This document shows, in pieces, positions 45,044 through 54,393 of a stretch of DNA of 64,000 nucleotides (its first letter is position 1; every line of letters begins with the position of its first letter). Under the pieces are notes generated by a model, which saw only the letters and a list, made by a program, of their open reading frames with translations, searched no databases and was not told the origin of the DNA. The stretch lies in the NCBI GenBank assembly GCA_016179685.1, contig JACPCR010000104.1:1-64000 (forward strand), read 5' to 3'. The stretch is from Planctomycetota bacterium. Its GTDB lineage: Bacteria; Planctomycetota; PUPC01; JACPCR01. Made by a program: the position numbers and the translations under genes.

Positions 45044-46069
45044 ATGATCATCATTCTGGACGGGCGGACACCGGACCCGGATTTGCGGGGCGTCTTGAAG
45101 CGGCTGGAGGAGAAGGGCTTCCGGCACGACGTCTCCCGCGGGGAGGCGAAGATCATCATCGGGGCGATCGGGGTGCCGGATGCGGCGAAGGCGAACCTGG
45201 CGGAGCAGCTTTCCGCGCTTTCTTGCGTGGAGCGGGTGATCCCGATCATGAAGCCCTACAAGCGGGTGGCGCGTGATTTCCGGCCGGAGGGCACGCAGGT
45301 GAAGGTGGGCGATCTGGCGTTGGGCGGCCCGAGATTGCACGTCATGGCGGGCCCGTGCTCCGTGGAGAGCCGGGCACAGATTCTCGAAGTGGCGCAGGCT
45401 GTGAAGGAGGCGGGTGCGACGATCCTGCGCGGGGGCGCGTTCAAGCCGCGGACCCTGCCCTACGACTTTCAGGGCCTGGGCGAGCCGGGTCTCGAGTTCC
45501 TGGCGGAGGCGCGGGAGAAGACCGGATTGAAGATTGTGACGGAGGTGATGGACCCGCGGGACGTGAAGCTGGTGGTGAAATATGCGGACATTCTTCAACT
45601 CGGGGCTCGGAACATGCAGAACTTTCCGCTGTTGAGGCAGGTGGGCAAGGTGCAGACGCCGGTGCTGTTCAAGCGCGGGATGAGCGCGACGATCGACGAG
45701 TGGATGAAGGCGGCGGAGTACATCCTGTCCGGCGGCAACGAGAAGGTGATCCTGTGCGAGCGGGGCATCCGGAGCTTCGACAGCCAGTACACGCGCAACT
45801 GTTTCGACCTGGCGGCGGTCCCGGTGGTGAAGAGCCTGACGCATCTGCCGATCATTGCGGACCCGAGCCACGGGACGGGGGTCAGGTCGCTGATCGCGCC
45901 GATGGCGCGTGCGGCAGTGGCCTCGGGCGCGGACGGCCTGATGATCGAGGTGCATCCCGAGCCTTCTAAGGCCCTGTCGGACGGCCAGCAATCGCTGACT
46001 CCCAGGGAGTTCGCGTCCCTGATGAAGGAGGTCCGAAGGGTGTGCGAGGCGGTGGGGCGATGCCTTTAG
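45044..46069 (+). CDS. aroF: 3-deoxy-7-phosphoheptulonate (DAHP) synthase, type I-beta
   Basis: The product has 341 residues with an N-terminal ferredoxin-like regulatory domain ([14 protein letters not shown]) followed by the TIM barrel. Signatures are [38 protein letters not shown] and IADPSHGTG. It condenses phosphoenolpyruvate with erythrose 4-phosphate, the first step of aromatic amino-acid synthesis. The layout fits the AroA(I-beta) class found in Thermotoga and many environmental phyla, where the N-domain mediates feedback inhibition. GAAGGAG precedes the ATG. Confidence 0.93.
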   Translation: MIIILDGRTPDPDLRGVLKRLEEKGFRHDVSRGEAKIIIGAIGVPDAAKANLAEQLSALSCVERVIPIMKPYKRVARDFRPEGTQVKVGDLALGGPRLHVMAGPCSVESRAQILEVAQAVKEAGATILRGGAFKPRTLPYDFQGLGEPGLEFLAEAREKTGLKIVTEVMDPRDVKLVVKYADILQLGARNMQNFPLLRQVGKVQTPVLFKRGMSATIDEWMKAAEYILSGGNEKVILCERGIRSFDSQYTRNCFDLAAVPVVKSLTHLPIIADPSHGTGVRSLIAPMARAAVASGADGLMIEVHPEPSKALSDGQQSLTPREFASLMKEVRRVCEAVGRCL

Positions 46070-46099
46070 CCCGGAAATTCCCTTCCCTCAGAAAATGCC

Positions 46100-46681
46100 A
46101 TGAACTCCATCTTTGCCGTGATCTGTCCCTCGGGCCGTCGCATTGTCGGCGCGGGGTTCATGGGCCTGGCGAGCCTGTCAGCCCTGGCGGGCGGATGGCA
46201 AACGCAGATTCTGTCGGTCGAGCCCGATCCGGCCCGGCGGGCGATGGCCATCGAGCTGGGCGCCACGCACGCCATCGATTCGTCGGCCGGCGACGCGGTG
46301 GAACAGACGCGCTCGCTGACCGATGGCAGGGGTGCGGACGTGTCCATCGATTTCGTCGGGAACGTTCCAGCGACGACGCTGGCCGCGCGGCTGCTGCGGA
46401 CGCGGGGTCGATTGGTGGCCGCGGCGGGATTTCTTCCGCAGGACCACAACATGGAAATCTACCTCAGCGCCATCACGATCCATCATACACCGCCCGCCTT
46501 TTCCCGCGAGCCGCACGAGGATTGGCGTCGGACGATCGACGCCATGGCGCGCGGACGGTATCCCGTCCAGCGTCTGATCAGCCACCGTTTCGGGCTGAGC
46601 CGAATCCAGGAAGCGTTCGAGACGGCCATGGAGGGCGCCCGGCTCGGCTACGTCAAAGGCATCGTCGTCAACGATCTGTAA
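46100..46681 (+). pseudogene. Zinc-type (MDR) dehydrogenase lacking its catalytic GroES-like domain
   Basis: The 193 residues cover only the C-terminal half of a medium-chain dehydrogenase: RIVGAGFMGLASL (NAD-binding Rossmann start), VEPDPARRAMAIELGATHAID, GADVSIDFVGN and the closing RFGLSRIQEAFETAM. The roughly 130-140 residues with the catalytic zinc ligands are missing. Yet the first 13 residues (MNSIFAVICPSGR) look like a normal N-terminus, so an internal in-frame deletion near 46140 is the simplest explanation. It starts 30 bases after aroF. A product could still bind NAD but should not be an alcohol dehydrogenase. Confidence 0.7.
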
Positions 46682-46714
46682 CGGCCCGCGGATTTCATCT
46701 TCAAATGCGGCTCA

Positions 46715-46752
46715 AACTTAAAAGGTTTCTTAAGTTTGGCGCGCCAAGCGCC
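46715..46752 (+). repeat. AACTTAAAA hairpin repeat, copy 3 of 3
   Basis: AACTTAAAAGG...CTTAAGTT hairpin, then the perfect palindrome TTGGCGCGCCAA. The same layout occurs at 13459 and 38262. Confidence 0.55.
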
Positions 46753-46799
46753 CAACGGGATTTTCGATCCACAGGATTTTCCATTCTGGAAAAGGGCTA

Positions 46800-46822
46800 T
46801 TCCCGCGCCCGCTGCGCGGGAA
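46800..46822. terminator. 9-bp GC hairpin between convergent genes
   Basis: TTCCCGCGC pairs with GCGCGGGAA around loop CCGCT, ten bases from the RNase H stop; a smaller TTTTCCA/TGGAAAA hairpin precedes it. Confidence 0.55.
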
Positions 46823-46831
46823 CCCGGTCTT

Positions 46832-47335
46832 CTAGTCTCCCGTCCTGCGTTCGTCGACCCTCAACGATCCAACCGGTTCGCCGGCGGCCAGACGGTCCAT
46901 CAGGTCGTTGACGATGCGGTCGCACTCCTCATTTTCAGGGTGGCCGTCATGGCCGCGCACCCATTCCCAGCGGACCCGATGGTGCGCCGTCAGCTTCGCC
47001 ATGGCCTGCCAGAGTGGCCGGTTCTTCACCGGGTCCTTGCTGGAGGTCTTCCAGCCCCGGCGCTGCCAGCCCTGAATCCACTGGGTCATCCCCTTGATCA
47101 GGTACTCGCTGTCCGAGACGAAGCGGACCTGGCAGGGCCGTTTGAGCGCCTGGAAGCCCTCGATGGCGGCCTGCAGTTCCATCTGGTTGTTCGTCGTGTG
47201 CGCCGCCGCGCCGCCCAGCGTCCGGCGATGCTTTCCGGCCACCAGGATGGCGGCCCAGGCGCCGCACCCCGGATTACCGCGGCATCCGCCGTCGGTGTAG
47301 ATGGACACAGCAGGTGAGGATTCAGAAAGGGGCAC
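46832..47335 (-). CDS. rnhA: Ribonuclease HI
   Basis: The product has about 167 residues. Catalytic residues of RNase HI are visible: Asp in SIYTDGGCRGNPG, Glu in NNQMELQAA, Asp in FVSDSEYL, then WVRGHDGHPENEECD with the loop His and final Asp. It removes RNA from RNA-DNA hybrids. The start is uncertain: a GTG at 47335 gives ten residues before the first strand, whereas the upstream ATG at 47425 adds 30 residues unlike any RNase H N-terminus. Confidence 0.88.
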   Translation of the reverse strand: MPLSESSPAVSIYTDGGCRGNPGCGAWAAILVAGKHRRTLGGAAAHTTNNQMELQAAIEGFQALKRPCQVRFVSDSEYLIKGMTQWIQGWQRRGWKTSSKDPVKNRPLWQAMAKLTAHHRVRWEWVRGHDGHPENEECDRIVNDLMDRLAAGEPVGSLRVDERRTGD

Positions 47336-47429
47336 GGCGGGAGGCAAGAGGTGAAAGACTGAAGGCGAAAAGAAAAAGGCTGAAGGCCAAAGCTGCGCCC
47401 GCGCTTCCGTGCTCGAGAACGACACCGAT

Positions 47430-50400
47430 TCATGGACTCATGCGATCGGCGACCAGCTCGAATCCGACGCCGTAGAGGCGTGCGGGGGTCTGTCCGCCGC
47501 TGGCGGAGTCATAGGCTGTATGGCCTTCGCCTTCGTCGAACGAGAAGAGCAGCACGGCATCCGCATCGGCCTTGAGCGGGCGTTCCGGAACGAAGACGCC
47601 CGGGAATCGTACGCCGCGGGAGAAGCGGAGGTCGTCGAGACACCCGCTGAGGCCTCCGGCGGAGGCGTACCCGAGGACGATGAAGGAAGCGGTGCTTTCC
47701 GGCTTGCGGAATCTCATGTCGCGCCGGAGTCGCTTACCGTCGAAGGAGAGGGTCATCTCTTCCCCGTCCGAGCAGACGGCGAGGTGATGCCAGCCGCCGG
47801 AGAGGGAGTCGGAGGCAGGAAGGGGGCAGGAATAGGGTTCCTTGGCGGGTCCGAGCTGGAGAAGGAACTGGAGGTCACGGGGGCCCGGCCTGAAGGAGAG
47901 GGTGAGTCCTTCGGCTTCCCGGCCGATGGCGAGCAGGGTGCCGCGCCGTTCGCGACCCGCTTCGGGGAGGTAGACCCAGCATTCGATGGTGAAGGGCCGG
48001 GCCAGGTCGATCGGGCTGGAGCAGGGGATGAAAGCCAGGCTGTTCTTGCCGCTGAACCTCAAGGCAGAGTCAGGTCGGGCGACCCCATATCGGGCACGGA
48101 GCTGGGAACGCACCCGGGCGCGTTCGAGGCCGATCCAGCTTCTGGGCATTTCGGTGCGGATGCGGACCTGCTGGTAGGTCATCTCGGCGTCGCCTGCCCC
48201 GTAGAGGCCGAGCCGGAGGACTCCGCCGAGCCGGGGTTGACTCCAGTCGCTTTTGAGGCGTGCTCGCAGATCGAGGTCCGGCGGCACTCGAAAAACGAGG
48301 TTATTCTTGGAAGGGAAGAGTTCAGCGCTATAGAGCGTGCCGGGCACGATCTGCCAGCTTTTGCGTTCGAGCACATTTTGGGGATCGGTCCGGATGAGGG
48401 CTTGGGCGCCGGCGTAATGCCCGAGGCTGCAGAGGAAGCCGCTGCCCTCATCGGCGGTGAGGCCGTCTCCTGCGACGATGGTGCTCAACTGGCTCTGGCC
48501 CTGGGCCTGGAAGGTGAAGTGGAATTCGGGGCCGTGGGGATGCCGCCACCAGAGGACCTCCCGGCGTCCGAAGGAGGTGCGCCGAAGCCCTTTGGGGCCC
48601 GTTTCCCACCGGCCGCCCAAGGCATCCCAATCGTCCAGTTGTTTCGGGTCATGAAAATCGTAAACGATGTCCAGCTCATCCTGGGCATAGGCGAGAACGC
48701 GTCCGGCAAAAAAATCCTCCACCGGCGCAGCCTCCGCCTCGGCGATAGCACGAGTCGCGAGAATCTCCTGGCGGCTGCTGGCAAAAAAGGCGGTCTCCCC
48801 GTAGCGGTCCTGGAGCAGACGGAGGAGCTCCGCGGCGTCGCGCCATTGCCGGTCCGCCATCTTCTCCTGAGCCCAGGCGAAAAGCCGGTGGGCTTCCTGG
48901 TCCGCGTCGCCAGGCAATGATGAGGCGACGGCGTCAGGTTGCCCCGCGGCCGTCCCAGATGCCGGAGATGCCGCTGACGCAGTCTTTTCCAGATTACTGG
49001 CGGATGCGTCCCCCGGGGAGGCCGCGGCCTCGGGATGGGGAAGGGTCACTCCGCCGTCGCCCGGGTCGGGCTCGGAGGAGACGGGGATGACGCTGGAGGG
49101 CTGCTGCGTTGGAGCTTCCGGGACGCTGATTTCGGGCTCGGGGTCCGGTGTTCCAGATTCGGGGCCGGATGGGACCTGCGAGCGCAGGGACTCGGCGAGG
49201 GTCTGAAGGTCCGGAGGCCAGCGCTTCTCGAGGTCCGCAATGATGTCCATTCGCTCTTCCGGGCTGAGGCTGGAATCGGCCTCCTTCCATTCCTCCTGAA
49301 GCCGGTCGAATTCGGACACGGCGGCCGCAAGGGCCCGCTGTCGCAGGTCCGTGGCCTGGGACAACCAGGGTTGCTGCCGGAGGTTGGGGGGGAGCGTATC
49401 CAGCAGGAGCGTTGCGGACCGGATATCTCCCTTCTGGACGTACGTCTCGACGGCCTCTTGCAGGCGAGTCCAGTCCCCGGCCGCCGTTCGAGCGGGGTCG
49501 CCGATCGGCGCGCCCGCCTCCTCGATTCCTGGGGCCGCGGCCTGCGGGCCGGGCGTGGAAGGCGACTCGACGTGAGGCCGGCCAGGCCCGGGCGCCGGTG
49601 AGGCCGCGTACTGAAAGGCGAGGTAGGCCATGAGGGATGCCGCGAGGAAGAAAAGAATGGCCAGGCGCACCCCGGGCAGGGGCAGGGAACGCCAAAAGGC
49701 GCGTGCGCCCGGCTCGGCCGAGGGGTCACCCGGCTCGGTCTCGGAAATCCGGCCTTCGGACCTGAGCAGCCGGACATCGTCGAGGACTTGGCCGGCGGTC
49801 TGGTAGCGAGCGAGGGGCGACTTGCGCGTCAGGCGTTCGAGGAGGTGGCAGACCGGGTCAGGCATTTCCGGACGTTTTTTCTGAAGCCTGGGAAGAGGTT
49901 TTTCGAAGTGGAGAGCGGCCGTAGCGGTCGTCGTGGGGCCCCGGAAGGGCACCTCGCCGGAAAGAAGGAAATACAGAGTGATCCCGAGCGAGTAGAGGTC
50001 GGTGCGGGCGTCGATCTGGGACGAGCCCCGGAGTTGTTCCGGGGAGGCATAGAGGACCGTCCCGAGCATGCGGCCCTCCTGGGTGAGGTCCTGTTCATCC
50101 TGGAAGACGGACTTGGAGAGGCCGAAGTCGAGAATTTTGACCGAGCCGTCCCTGGCCAGGATCAGGTTTTTGGGCTTGATATCGCGATGGATGAAGCCGG
50201 ACCGGTGCGCATACTCGAGGGCCCCTGCGATTTGCTCGGTCCACTCGAGAGCCTTGTCGAGCGCGGCGGGTCCGTTCCGTTGAACGTAGTTCTTGAGGGT
50301 CTGGCCCTCCACGTACTGCATCGCGAGGTAGTAACGGCCATCGAGATTGCCGAATTCGAGACCGCGGACGATGTGGCGGTGCTCGAGCTTGAACAGGGCG

Positions 50401-50789
50401 CGGGTCTCCCGCATCAGCCGGTCCACGCCGTCGGACCGCTCAGAGACCTCCGGGTGGAGGACCTTGAGGGCGACGAGGCCGCGCTGGCCTTCCCGGCGGG
50501 CGAGGTAGACGCTGGCCATGCCGCCTCGGCCCAGCGGTGCGATCAACTCATAGGCGCCGAAGCGCGTCGGTCCGGCCTCCGCCTTCGACCGCTTTCCCGT
50601 CCGGAGGGACTGTTCGATCCAGGCCGCCCGACCCGGGCTGAGGTAGCCGTACTGCATGAGCAGCTCCTTGACGGGCGTCGGATCGCCCTCCTCGGCGAGG
50701 GCCTGAGCCGCGACGACGCATTCCTGGAGCTGCTCCCGTGAGACCAGCCGCTTTTCCAAGGCAAACCGGATAAAGGGATCATCCTTCAT
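47430..50789 (-). CDS. Membrane-anchored Ser/Thr protein kinase with C-terminal LamG domain
   Basis: The product has 1,119 residues. Residues 1-65 form a small helical module like the GspE/MshEN N-domain (FALEKRLVSREQLQECVV). Residues ~75-345 are a Hanks-type kinase: glycine loop LGRGGMASVY, Lys in ALKVL, HRDIKPKNL, DFG and GTVLYASPEQL, all catalytic residues present. A transmembrane helix follows at ~370-390 (LAILFFLAASLMAYLAF). A long Pro/Glu-rich periplasmic part leads to a 'domain of unknown function 1080'-like beta region and a LamG module (~930-1110: RPFTIECWVYLPE, GGWHHLAV, GCLDDLRFSRG). The architecture suggests a sensor reading an external glycan or protein. The start overlaps the end of the MaoC gene by 11 bases. 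Confidence 0.88.
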   Translation of the reverse strand: MKDDPFIRFALEKRLVSREQLQECVVAAQALAEEGDPTPVKELLMQYGYLSPGRAAWIEQSLRTGKRSKAEAGPTRFGAYELIAPLGRGGMASVYLARREGQRGLVALKVLHPEVSERSDGVDRLMRETRALFKLEHRHIVRGLEFGNLDGRYYLAMQYVEGQTLKNYVQRNGPAALDKALEWTEQIAGALEYAHRSGFIHRDIKPKNLILARDGSVKILDFGLSKSVFQDEQDLTQEGRMLGTVLYASPEQLRGSSQIDARTDLYSLGITLYFLLSGEVPFRGPTTTATAALHFEKPLPRLQKKRPEMPDPVCHLLERLTRKSPLARYQTAGQVLDDVRLLRSEGRISETEPGDPSAEPGARAFWRSLPLPGVRLAILFFLAASLMAYLAFQYAASPAPGPGRPHVESPSTPGPQAAAPGIEEAGAPIGDPARTAAGDWTRLQEAVETYVQKGDIRSATLLLDTLPPNLRQQPWLSQATDLRQRALAAAVSEFDRLQEEWKEADSSLSPEERMDIIADLEKRWPPDLQTLAESLRSQVPSGPESGTPDPEPEISVPEAPTQQPSSVIPVSSEPDPGDGGVTLPHPEAAASPGDASASNLEKTASAASPASGTAAGQPDAVASSLPGDADQEAHRLFAWAQEKMADRQWRDAAELLRLLQDRYGETAFFASSRQEILATRAIAEAEAAPVEDFFAGRVLAYAQDELDIVYDFHDPKQLDDWDALGGRWETGPKGLRRTSFGRREVLWWRHPHGPEFHFTFQAQGQSQLSTIVAGDGLTADEGSGFLCSLGHYAGAQALIRTDPQNVLERKSWQIVPGTLYSAELFPSKNNLVFRVPPDLDLRARLKSDWSQPRLGGVLRLGLYGAGDAEMTYQQVRIRTEMPRSWIGLERARVRSQLRARYGVARPDSALRFSGKNSLAFIPCSSPIDLARPFTIECWVYLPEAGRERRGTLLAIGREAEGLTLSFRPGPRDLQFLLQLGPAKEPYSCPLPASDSLSGGWHHLAVCSDGEEMTLSFDGKRLRRDMRFRKPESTASFIVLGYASAGGLSGCLDDLRFSRGVRFPGVFVPERPLKADADAVLLFSFDEGEGHTAYDSASGGQTPARLYGVGFELVADRMSP

Positions 50790-51246
50790 GAGGCGGGGCC
50801 GATTCTCGGGACCGAATGAGCATCCGGCATGTGGCGGCGGCGACCTTCTCGCCTTTCTGATTATGGCACTCGCCGTCGAGATCGACCAGCCCCGCCCGGA
50901 TGCGAGGCTTGGCCGTCAAGGCCTGGACCGTCCAGCGGTAGGTGAGGGTGTCTCCACAAAAAACGGGCGCCGTGTATTTCGAGCTGCTCTCCGCCATGGC
51001 AATGGCCGTGCCGTGGAAGGTCTCCCCGATGAGCCCGATCATCAGCCCGGTCGTCGTTGCCCCGTGGAGGATGCGCCGGCCAAATCGGGTCCCCCGGGCA
51101 AACTCGTCGTCCGTATGAACGGGGTTGTAATCTTTGTACAAGGCGCACCCGGCCAAGAAATGAGCTTCGGTGACGGTCATGCGATCGGAGAAACTGTCGC
51201 CGATCGCCAGGTCATCGAACCATCGGCCGCGGACGGTGTGAGGCAT
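50779..51246 (-). CDS. MaoC-like hot-dog hydratase
   Basis: The product has 155 residues. The signature hydratase segment is DYNPVHTDDEFARGTRFGRRILHG, with Asp and His equivalent to the (R)-enoyl-CoA hydratase dyad, followed by the Ser/Thr-rich helix ATTTGLMIG. It probably hydrates an enoyl-CoA, substrate unknown. It overlaps the kinase gene by 11 bases, implying co-transcription and translational coupling, an odd partnership with no obvious metabolic logic. Confidence 0.82.
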   Translation of the reverse strand: MPHTVRGRWFDDLAIGDSFSDRMTVTEAHFLAGCALYKDYNPVHTDDEFARGTRFGRRILHGATTTGLMIGLIGETFHGTAIAMAESSSKYTAPVFCGDTLTYRWTVQALTAKPRIRAGLVDLDGECHNQKGEKVAAATCRMLIRSRESAPPHEG

Positions 51247-51310
51247 AACAGTTCCCTTCGACGAGACTATTCTACCCTGTGTCGGGCCCGGTACGGGTCC
51301 TCAGCGCGGC

Positions 51311-51384
51311 ACGAGGCTCGCGGACTCGCTTCGTTGTGACAGAGAGGAAGATCATCGGTTTGAACCACGGAGGGCACGGAGAAA
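51311..51384 (+). repeat. TTGTGACAGAGAG / AACCACGGAG repeat, second full copy
   Basis: GGCTCGCGGACTCGCTTCG, TTGTGACAGAGAG, then AACCACGGAGGGCACGGAG, matching 20917-20989. It lies in a 222-base spacer without genes. Confidence 0.6.
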
Positions 51385-51468
51385 ACCGGAGTGAGGGCAG
51401 AGCAGGGTTTGATCCGGTTGATTCTCAGGGGCGGCGGAAATGCGTGTCCGAATTTCCGTCGATGACGG

Positions 51469-52515
51469 CTAAAGGCCGTGCCGGGCATAATCGTGTCGGC
51501 ACGGAAGGCCGCGGGCGATCCAGAGCTCCTTGCGGGCAGGGAAAGCGTAGAAGCTATCGATGGTGAAGGCCGGGCGGCCCGGCACGGGATGCTGGCAGAT
51601 ACTGAGGCCAAGCCGCGGTTCATGGTCCCTCAGGATGCACTGGGCGGCATGGCCATCGATGCGTCCGTGGAACTTCTGGAGCAGCTCGGCAGCGCGGAGC
51701 GCCCTCGAACGCGTGTTGTGCCAGACACGGGCGGGTGGAAGGCTCTGGCGGGACTCGGCGCACGACTCCGGGCACTCGTAATGGTTGGCCCGGGAGAGCA
51801 CGTCGCGGCAGGGGACCGCGAGGATGCGGCGCGGCAGCCCCTCAACGACCCACACCTCGCCGTGTGCGTCGGCCAGGAAGAAGATGAAGCAGCCGGAGAT
51901 GGGCGACTGCTCCATCAAGGCGATGGCGTCCCGACAGCTCCGGCACGCGAGGATGCCGGCAATCAAGGCATAAGTGGGTATCCCGACCACGGGTCGGACC
52001 TTGGGGCTATATCCGCTCCCGGTCCAGACCAACGACAGTCCGTGCTCGTTCATGCCCGCGGAAGCCCACAGGCCCGGGTACGCGTACGTCAGCGTCGCCG
52101 GCGCCGAGTCGGTCCGCGCCCGGACCAGCATCGACCACGGATACAGGGAAGGGCCCCAGTCCCAGTTCTGCCCGATGATCGCCCCCCCGTCACGGGTCGC
52201 CGCCCCCGCCGCCCCAAAGCCGGTGCAGGGTTTCGTATGCACGATCTCCTCGTGAAGCAGAAGCAGCGTGATTTCCTCGACGGCCAGGCCGCTCCCCTGC
52301 GCCATCCCGCGGGTCCACTCCGCGACCGGCCTCTCCCACCGCTGGAGCTTTTCCCAGCAGAGCCCCGCGTAACGCAAACGTTTCCCGTCCGGCGGCACTT
52401 CCTGCGCCATGAAGGCCCGAACGGCCTCGGCCTGGCACTCGCCGTAAGCCCGGCCGCAGGCCCGCGGCGTGCCGGAAAATTCGAGCACCCGATGCTGGCT
52501 TGGCTGCCTGCCCAT
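51469..52515 (-). CDS. C45-family autoproteolytic acyltransferase/hydrolase
   Basis: The product has 348 residues and no signal peptide. The Ntn-hydrolase nucleophile is the Cys in KPCTGFGAAG (near residue 96), followed by GGAIIGQNWDWGP, the hallmark of the acyl-CoA:6-aminopenicillanate acyltransferase (C45) family. These proteins self-cleave before the Cys and act on amide bonds. The first ~90 residues would be the propeptide. Physiological substrates in environmental bacteria are mostly unknown. It is unlinked to obvious peptide or antibiotic genes. Confidence 0.83.
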   Translation of the reverse strand: MGRQPSQHRVLEFSGTPRACGRAYGECQAEAVRAFMAQEVPPDGKRLRYAGLCWEKLQRWERPVAEWTRGMAQGSGLAVEEITLLLLHEEIVHTKPCTGFGAAGAATRDGGAIIGQNWDWGPSLYPWSMLVRARTDSAPATLTYAYPGLWASAGMNEHGLSLVWTGSGYSPKVRPVVGIPTYALIAGILACRSCRDAIALMEQSPISGCFIFFLADAHGEVWVVEGLPRRILAVPCRDVLSRANHYECPESCAESRQSLPPARVWHNTRSRALRAAELLQKFHGRIDGHAAQCILRDHEPRLGLSICQHPVPGRPAFTIDSFYAFPARKELWIARGLPCRHDYARHGL

Positions 52516-52845
52516 ATTGACACCTCTGCGGGATTGTTTAGATTACCATAATCTCAATTATTTCAACCCGATCAACTGTCCGTTCTGCGAGGATGCCTGC
52601 ACGGGGGTGATGCCCGGCGAGCTTGTGTTACCGTCCCCGCCGTCGGAACGGGCGCTCGTGATTCGAGAACGAGCAGGACGGCGTCATGAGAGGAGGACCA
52701 GTCGCCCTGTGCCATCGTCCTTGGCTTGGGGAATACCGGCGTTTATTTCGAGCACGAGCAGGAGGGCGAGGACGAGCACGAAACAAAGACGGGTCGGTCA
52801 GAGGCCGCCAAACGGCGGCTTTGCTCGAAAAAAAGGAGGAATGGG
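52516..52845. other. Spacer upstream of the sugar operon
   Basis: No gene is supported. Short words CGAGAACGAGCAGGACGGCG and CGAGCACGAGCAGGAGGGCG recur about 90 bases apart. A GGCCGCCAAACGGCGGC hairpin lies just before the AGGAGG site at 52834-52839. Confidence 0.5.
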
Positions 52846-53289
52846 ATGAGCGACATCCAGATCGGCATCAACCTCGAGTTCGTGCGTAGCTCGGACAAGT
52901 CCTTCCGATTCGGCATCCGGAAGGCGGCGGAGCTGGGGTATTCCTATGTCGAGCCCTGCGTCGCTACGGGCTACGACCTCCTGGCGGTCGCCGGATACTA
53001 CCACATGTTGAGCATGGAGGACGATCCGCATGAGATGCTCGAGGCCATTGCGGACCGCGTGGCACACGTGCATGCCAAGGACATTGATATGCGGCAAAGC
53101 CGGAGCGAACGCGGAAAGATCACGGGCACGCCGGTCGGCTGCGCCTCCGGCGACGGCGTGGTGGACTGGCCTCGGGTGGTCCGCATCCCGCGGAAGCATG
53201 GCTACCGGGGCGTCCTGTCCGTCGAGTGCGGGACGATCGAGCAGGCGGAGCGCAGCATCCGGCATCTGCGGTCCGTTCTGGAACGATGA
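52846..53289 (+). pseudogene. Sugar-phosphate isomerase/epimerase, large internal in-frame deletion
   Basis: The product has 147 residues, half the usual ~280-300 of the xylose-isomerase-like TIM-barrel family. Both ends look authentic: the N-terminus MSDIQIGINLEFV...GYSYVEPCVATGYDLL and the C-terminus RVAHVHAKDID...TGTPVGCASGDGVVDW...GVLSVECGT. They are joined at EDDPHEMLEAIADR (about 53021-53030), where intact relatives have ~140 more residues carrying several barrel strands and most metal ligands. The start has AGGAGG six bases upstream and the downstream gene begins three bases after the stop, so the operon frame is kept. A folded, active barrel is improbable. Confidence 0.72.
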
Positions 53290-53292
53290 GCC

Positions 53293-54336
53293 ATGGGGAG
53301 ACCGTTGCGGGTGGGCATGATCGGCGCGGGCGGTATTTCTCGGGCACATCTTCGGGCTTATCAGCGGTTCCCGGGCCAGGCGGCGCTCGTGGCCGTCTGT
53401 GACGTCCGGGAGGATGCGGCCCGCCAGCGGGCGGCGGAGGCGGGCGTGAGCGCCGTCTATACGGATGCGGAGAGGATGCTGCGGGAGGCGTCCATCGATG
53501 CCGTGGACCTCTGCACGGTGCATGACCAGCATGCGCCGCTGGGGATCGCGGCCGCGGGGTGTGGGAAGCACGTTCTCGTGGAGAAGCCGATGGCCTGTTC
53601 GATGAAGGAGTGCCTCGACATGGTGGATGCGGCGGCGCGGGCTGGCGTCATCCTCATGGCCGCCCAGTGCCAGCGCTTCCAGCCCGACTATCGCGGGGTC
53701 CGCCACCTCCTGAAGAACGGAGAGATCGGCCGCATCTACGCCGTGCAGTTCGATTCCATGCAGAACCTGCCGGCCCTGCTTCCGCAGAGCCACTGGCTCT
53801 TCGACGGGCAGCGGGCCGGCGGCGGCATCGTCATCTCCGTCTCCGTCCATAAGATCGACCTCCTGCGGTACTTCCTCGGGAACGTCCGAAGCGTCTTCGG
53901 CGTTTGCCGGACCCTGCGGCCCGAGTTCATCCACAACGCCGAGGACTACGCCTGCGCCACGCTCGAATTCGAGGCCGGCATCGTCGGCGAACACTTCGCC
54001 ACCTACTCGGGCTTCCGGATGCCCTGGGGCGAGAAGTTCCTGATCTTCGGGGAGATGGGCGCGTTCCATGACACCCAGGTCGCGTCGCGAACACGCGGCC
54101 TGCCCGGCGAAGGCTGGGCCGGCCAGTTCGGCGGCTACGCGCCCGTCGAACCGATCCGTGAAGGACTTCCGACCGATGACGGGTTCGTCAACGAGATTCT
54201 CCATTTTGCCGATTGCTGTGTGACCGGTCGGGAGCCTCTGACGAGCGGGCGTGACAACTTGGAGACCATGAAAGTCATCTTTGGAATCTACGAGTCTTCG
54301 AGAACGGGCCGCAGGGTGGACCTCGCGGCCCTTTGA
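53293..54336 (+). CDS. Gfo/Idh/MocA-family NAD(P)-dependent oxidoreductase
   Basis: The product has 347 residues. The Rossmann motif is VGMIGAGGISRAHL, the conserved EKPM occurs at VLVEKPMACS, and the C-terminal alpha/beta domain carries HKIDLLRYFLG with the His-Asp pair typical of sugar dehydrogenases. It oxidises or reduces a sugar, inositol or similar polyol; the exact substrate is unknown. It starts three bases after the isomerase remnant, and the DUF4838 gene follows, an arrangement common in glycan-degrading gene sets. It appears intact although both neighbours are damaged. Confidence 0.88.
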   Translation: MGRPLRVGMIGAGGISRAHLRAYQRFPGQAALVAVCDVREDAARQRAAEAGVSAVYTDAERMLREASIDAVDLCTVHDQHAPLGIAAAGCGKHVLVEKPMACSMKECLDMVDAAARAGVILMAAQCQRFQPDYRGVRHLLKNGEIGRIYAVQFDSMQNLPALLPQSHWLFDGQRAGGGIVISVSVHKIDLLRYFLGNVRSVFGVCRTLRPEFIHNAEDYACATLEFEAGIVGEHFATYSGFRMPWGEKFLIFGEMGAFHDTQVASRTRGLPGEGWAGQFGGYAPVEPIREGLPTDDGFVNEILHFADCCVTGREPLTSGRDNLETMKVIFGIYESSRTGRRVDLAAL

Positions 54337-54393
54337 GCGGGCGACGCTGCAAGCGGGCTTATCTTTTTTCTTGGAAAACGAAGAGGAGGCGGG

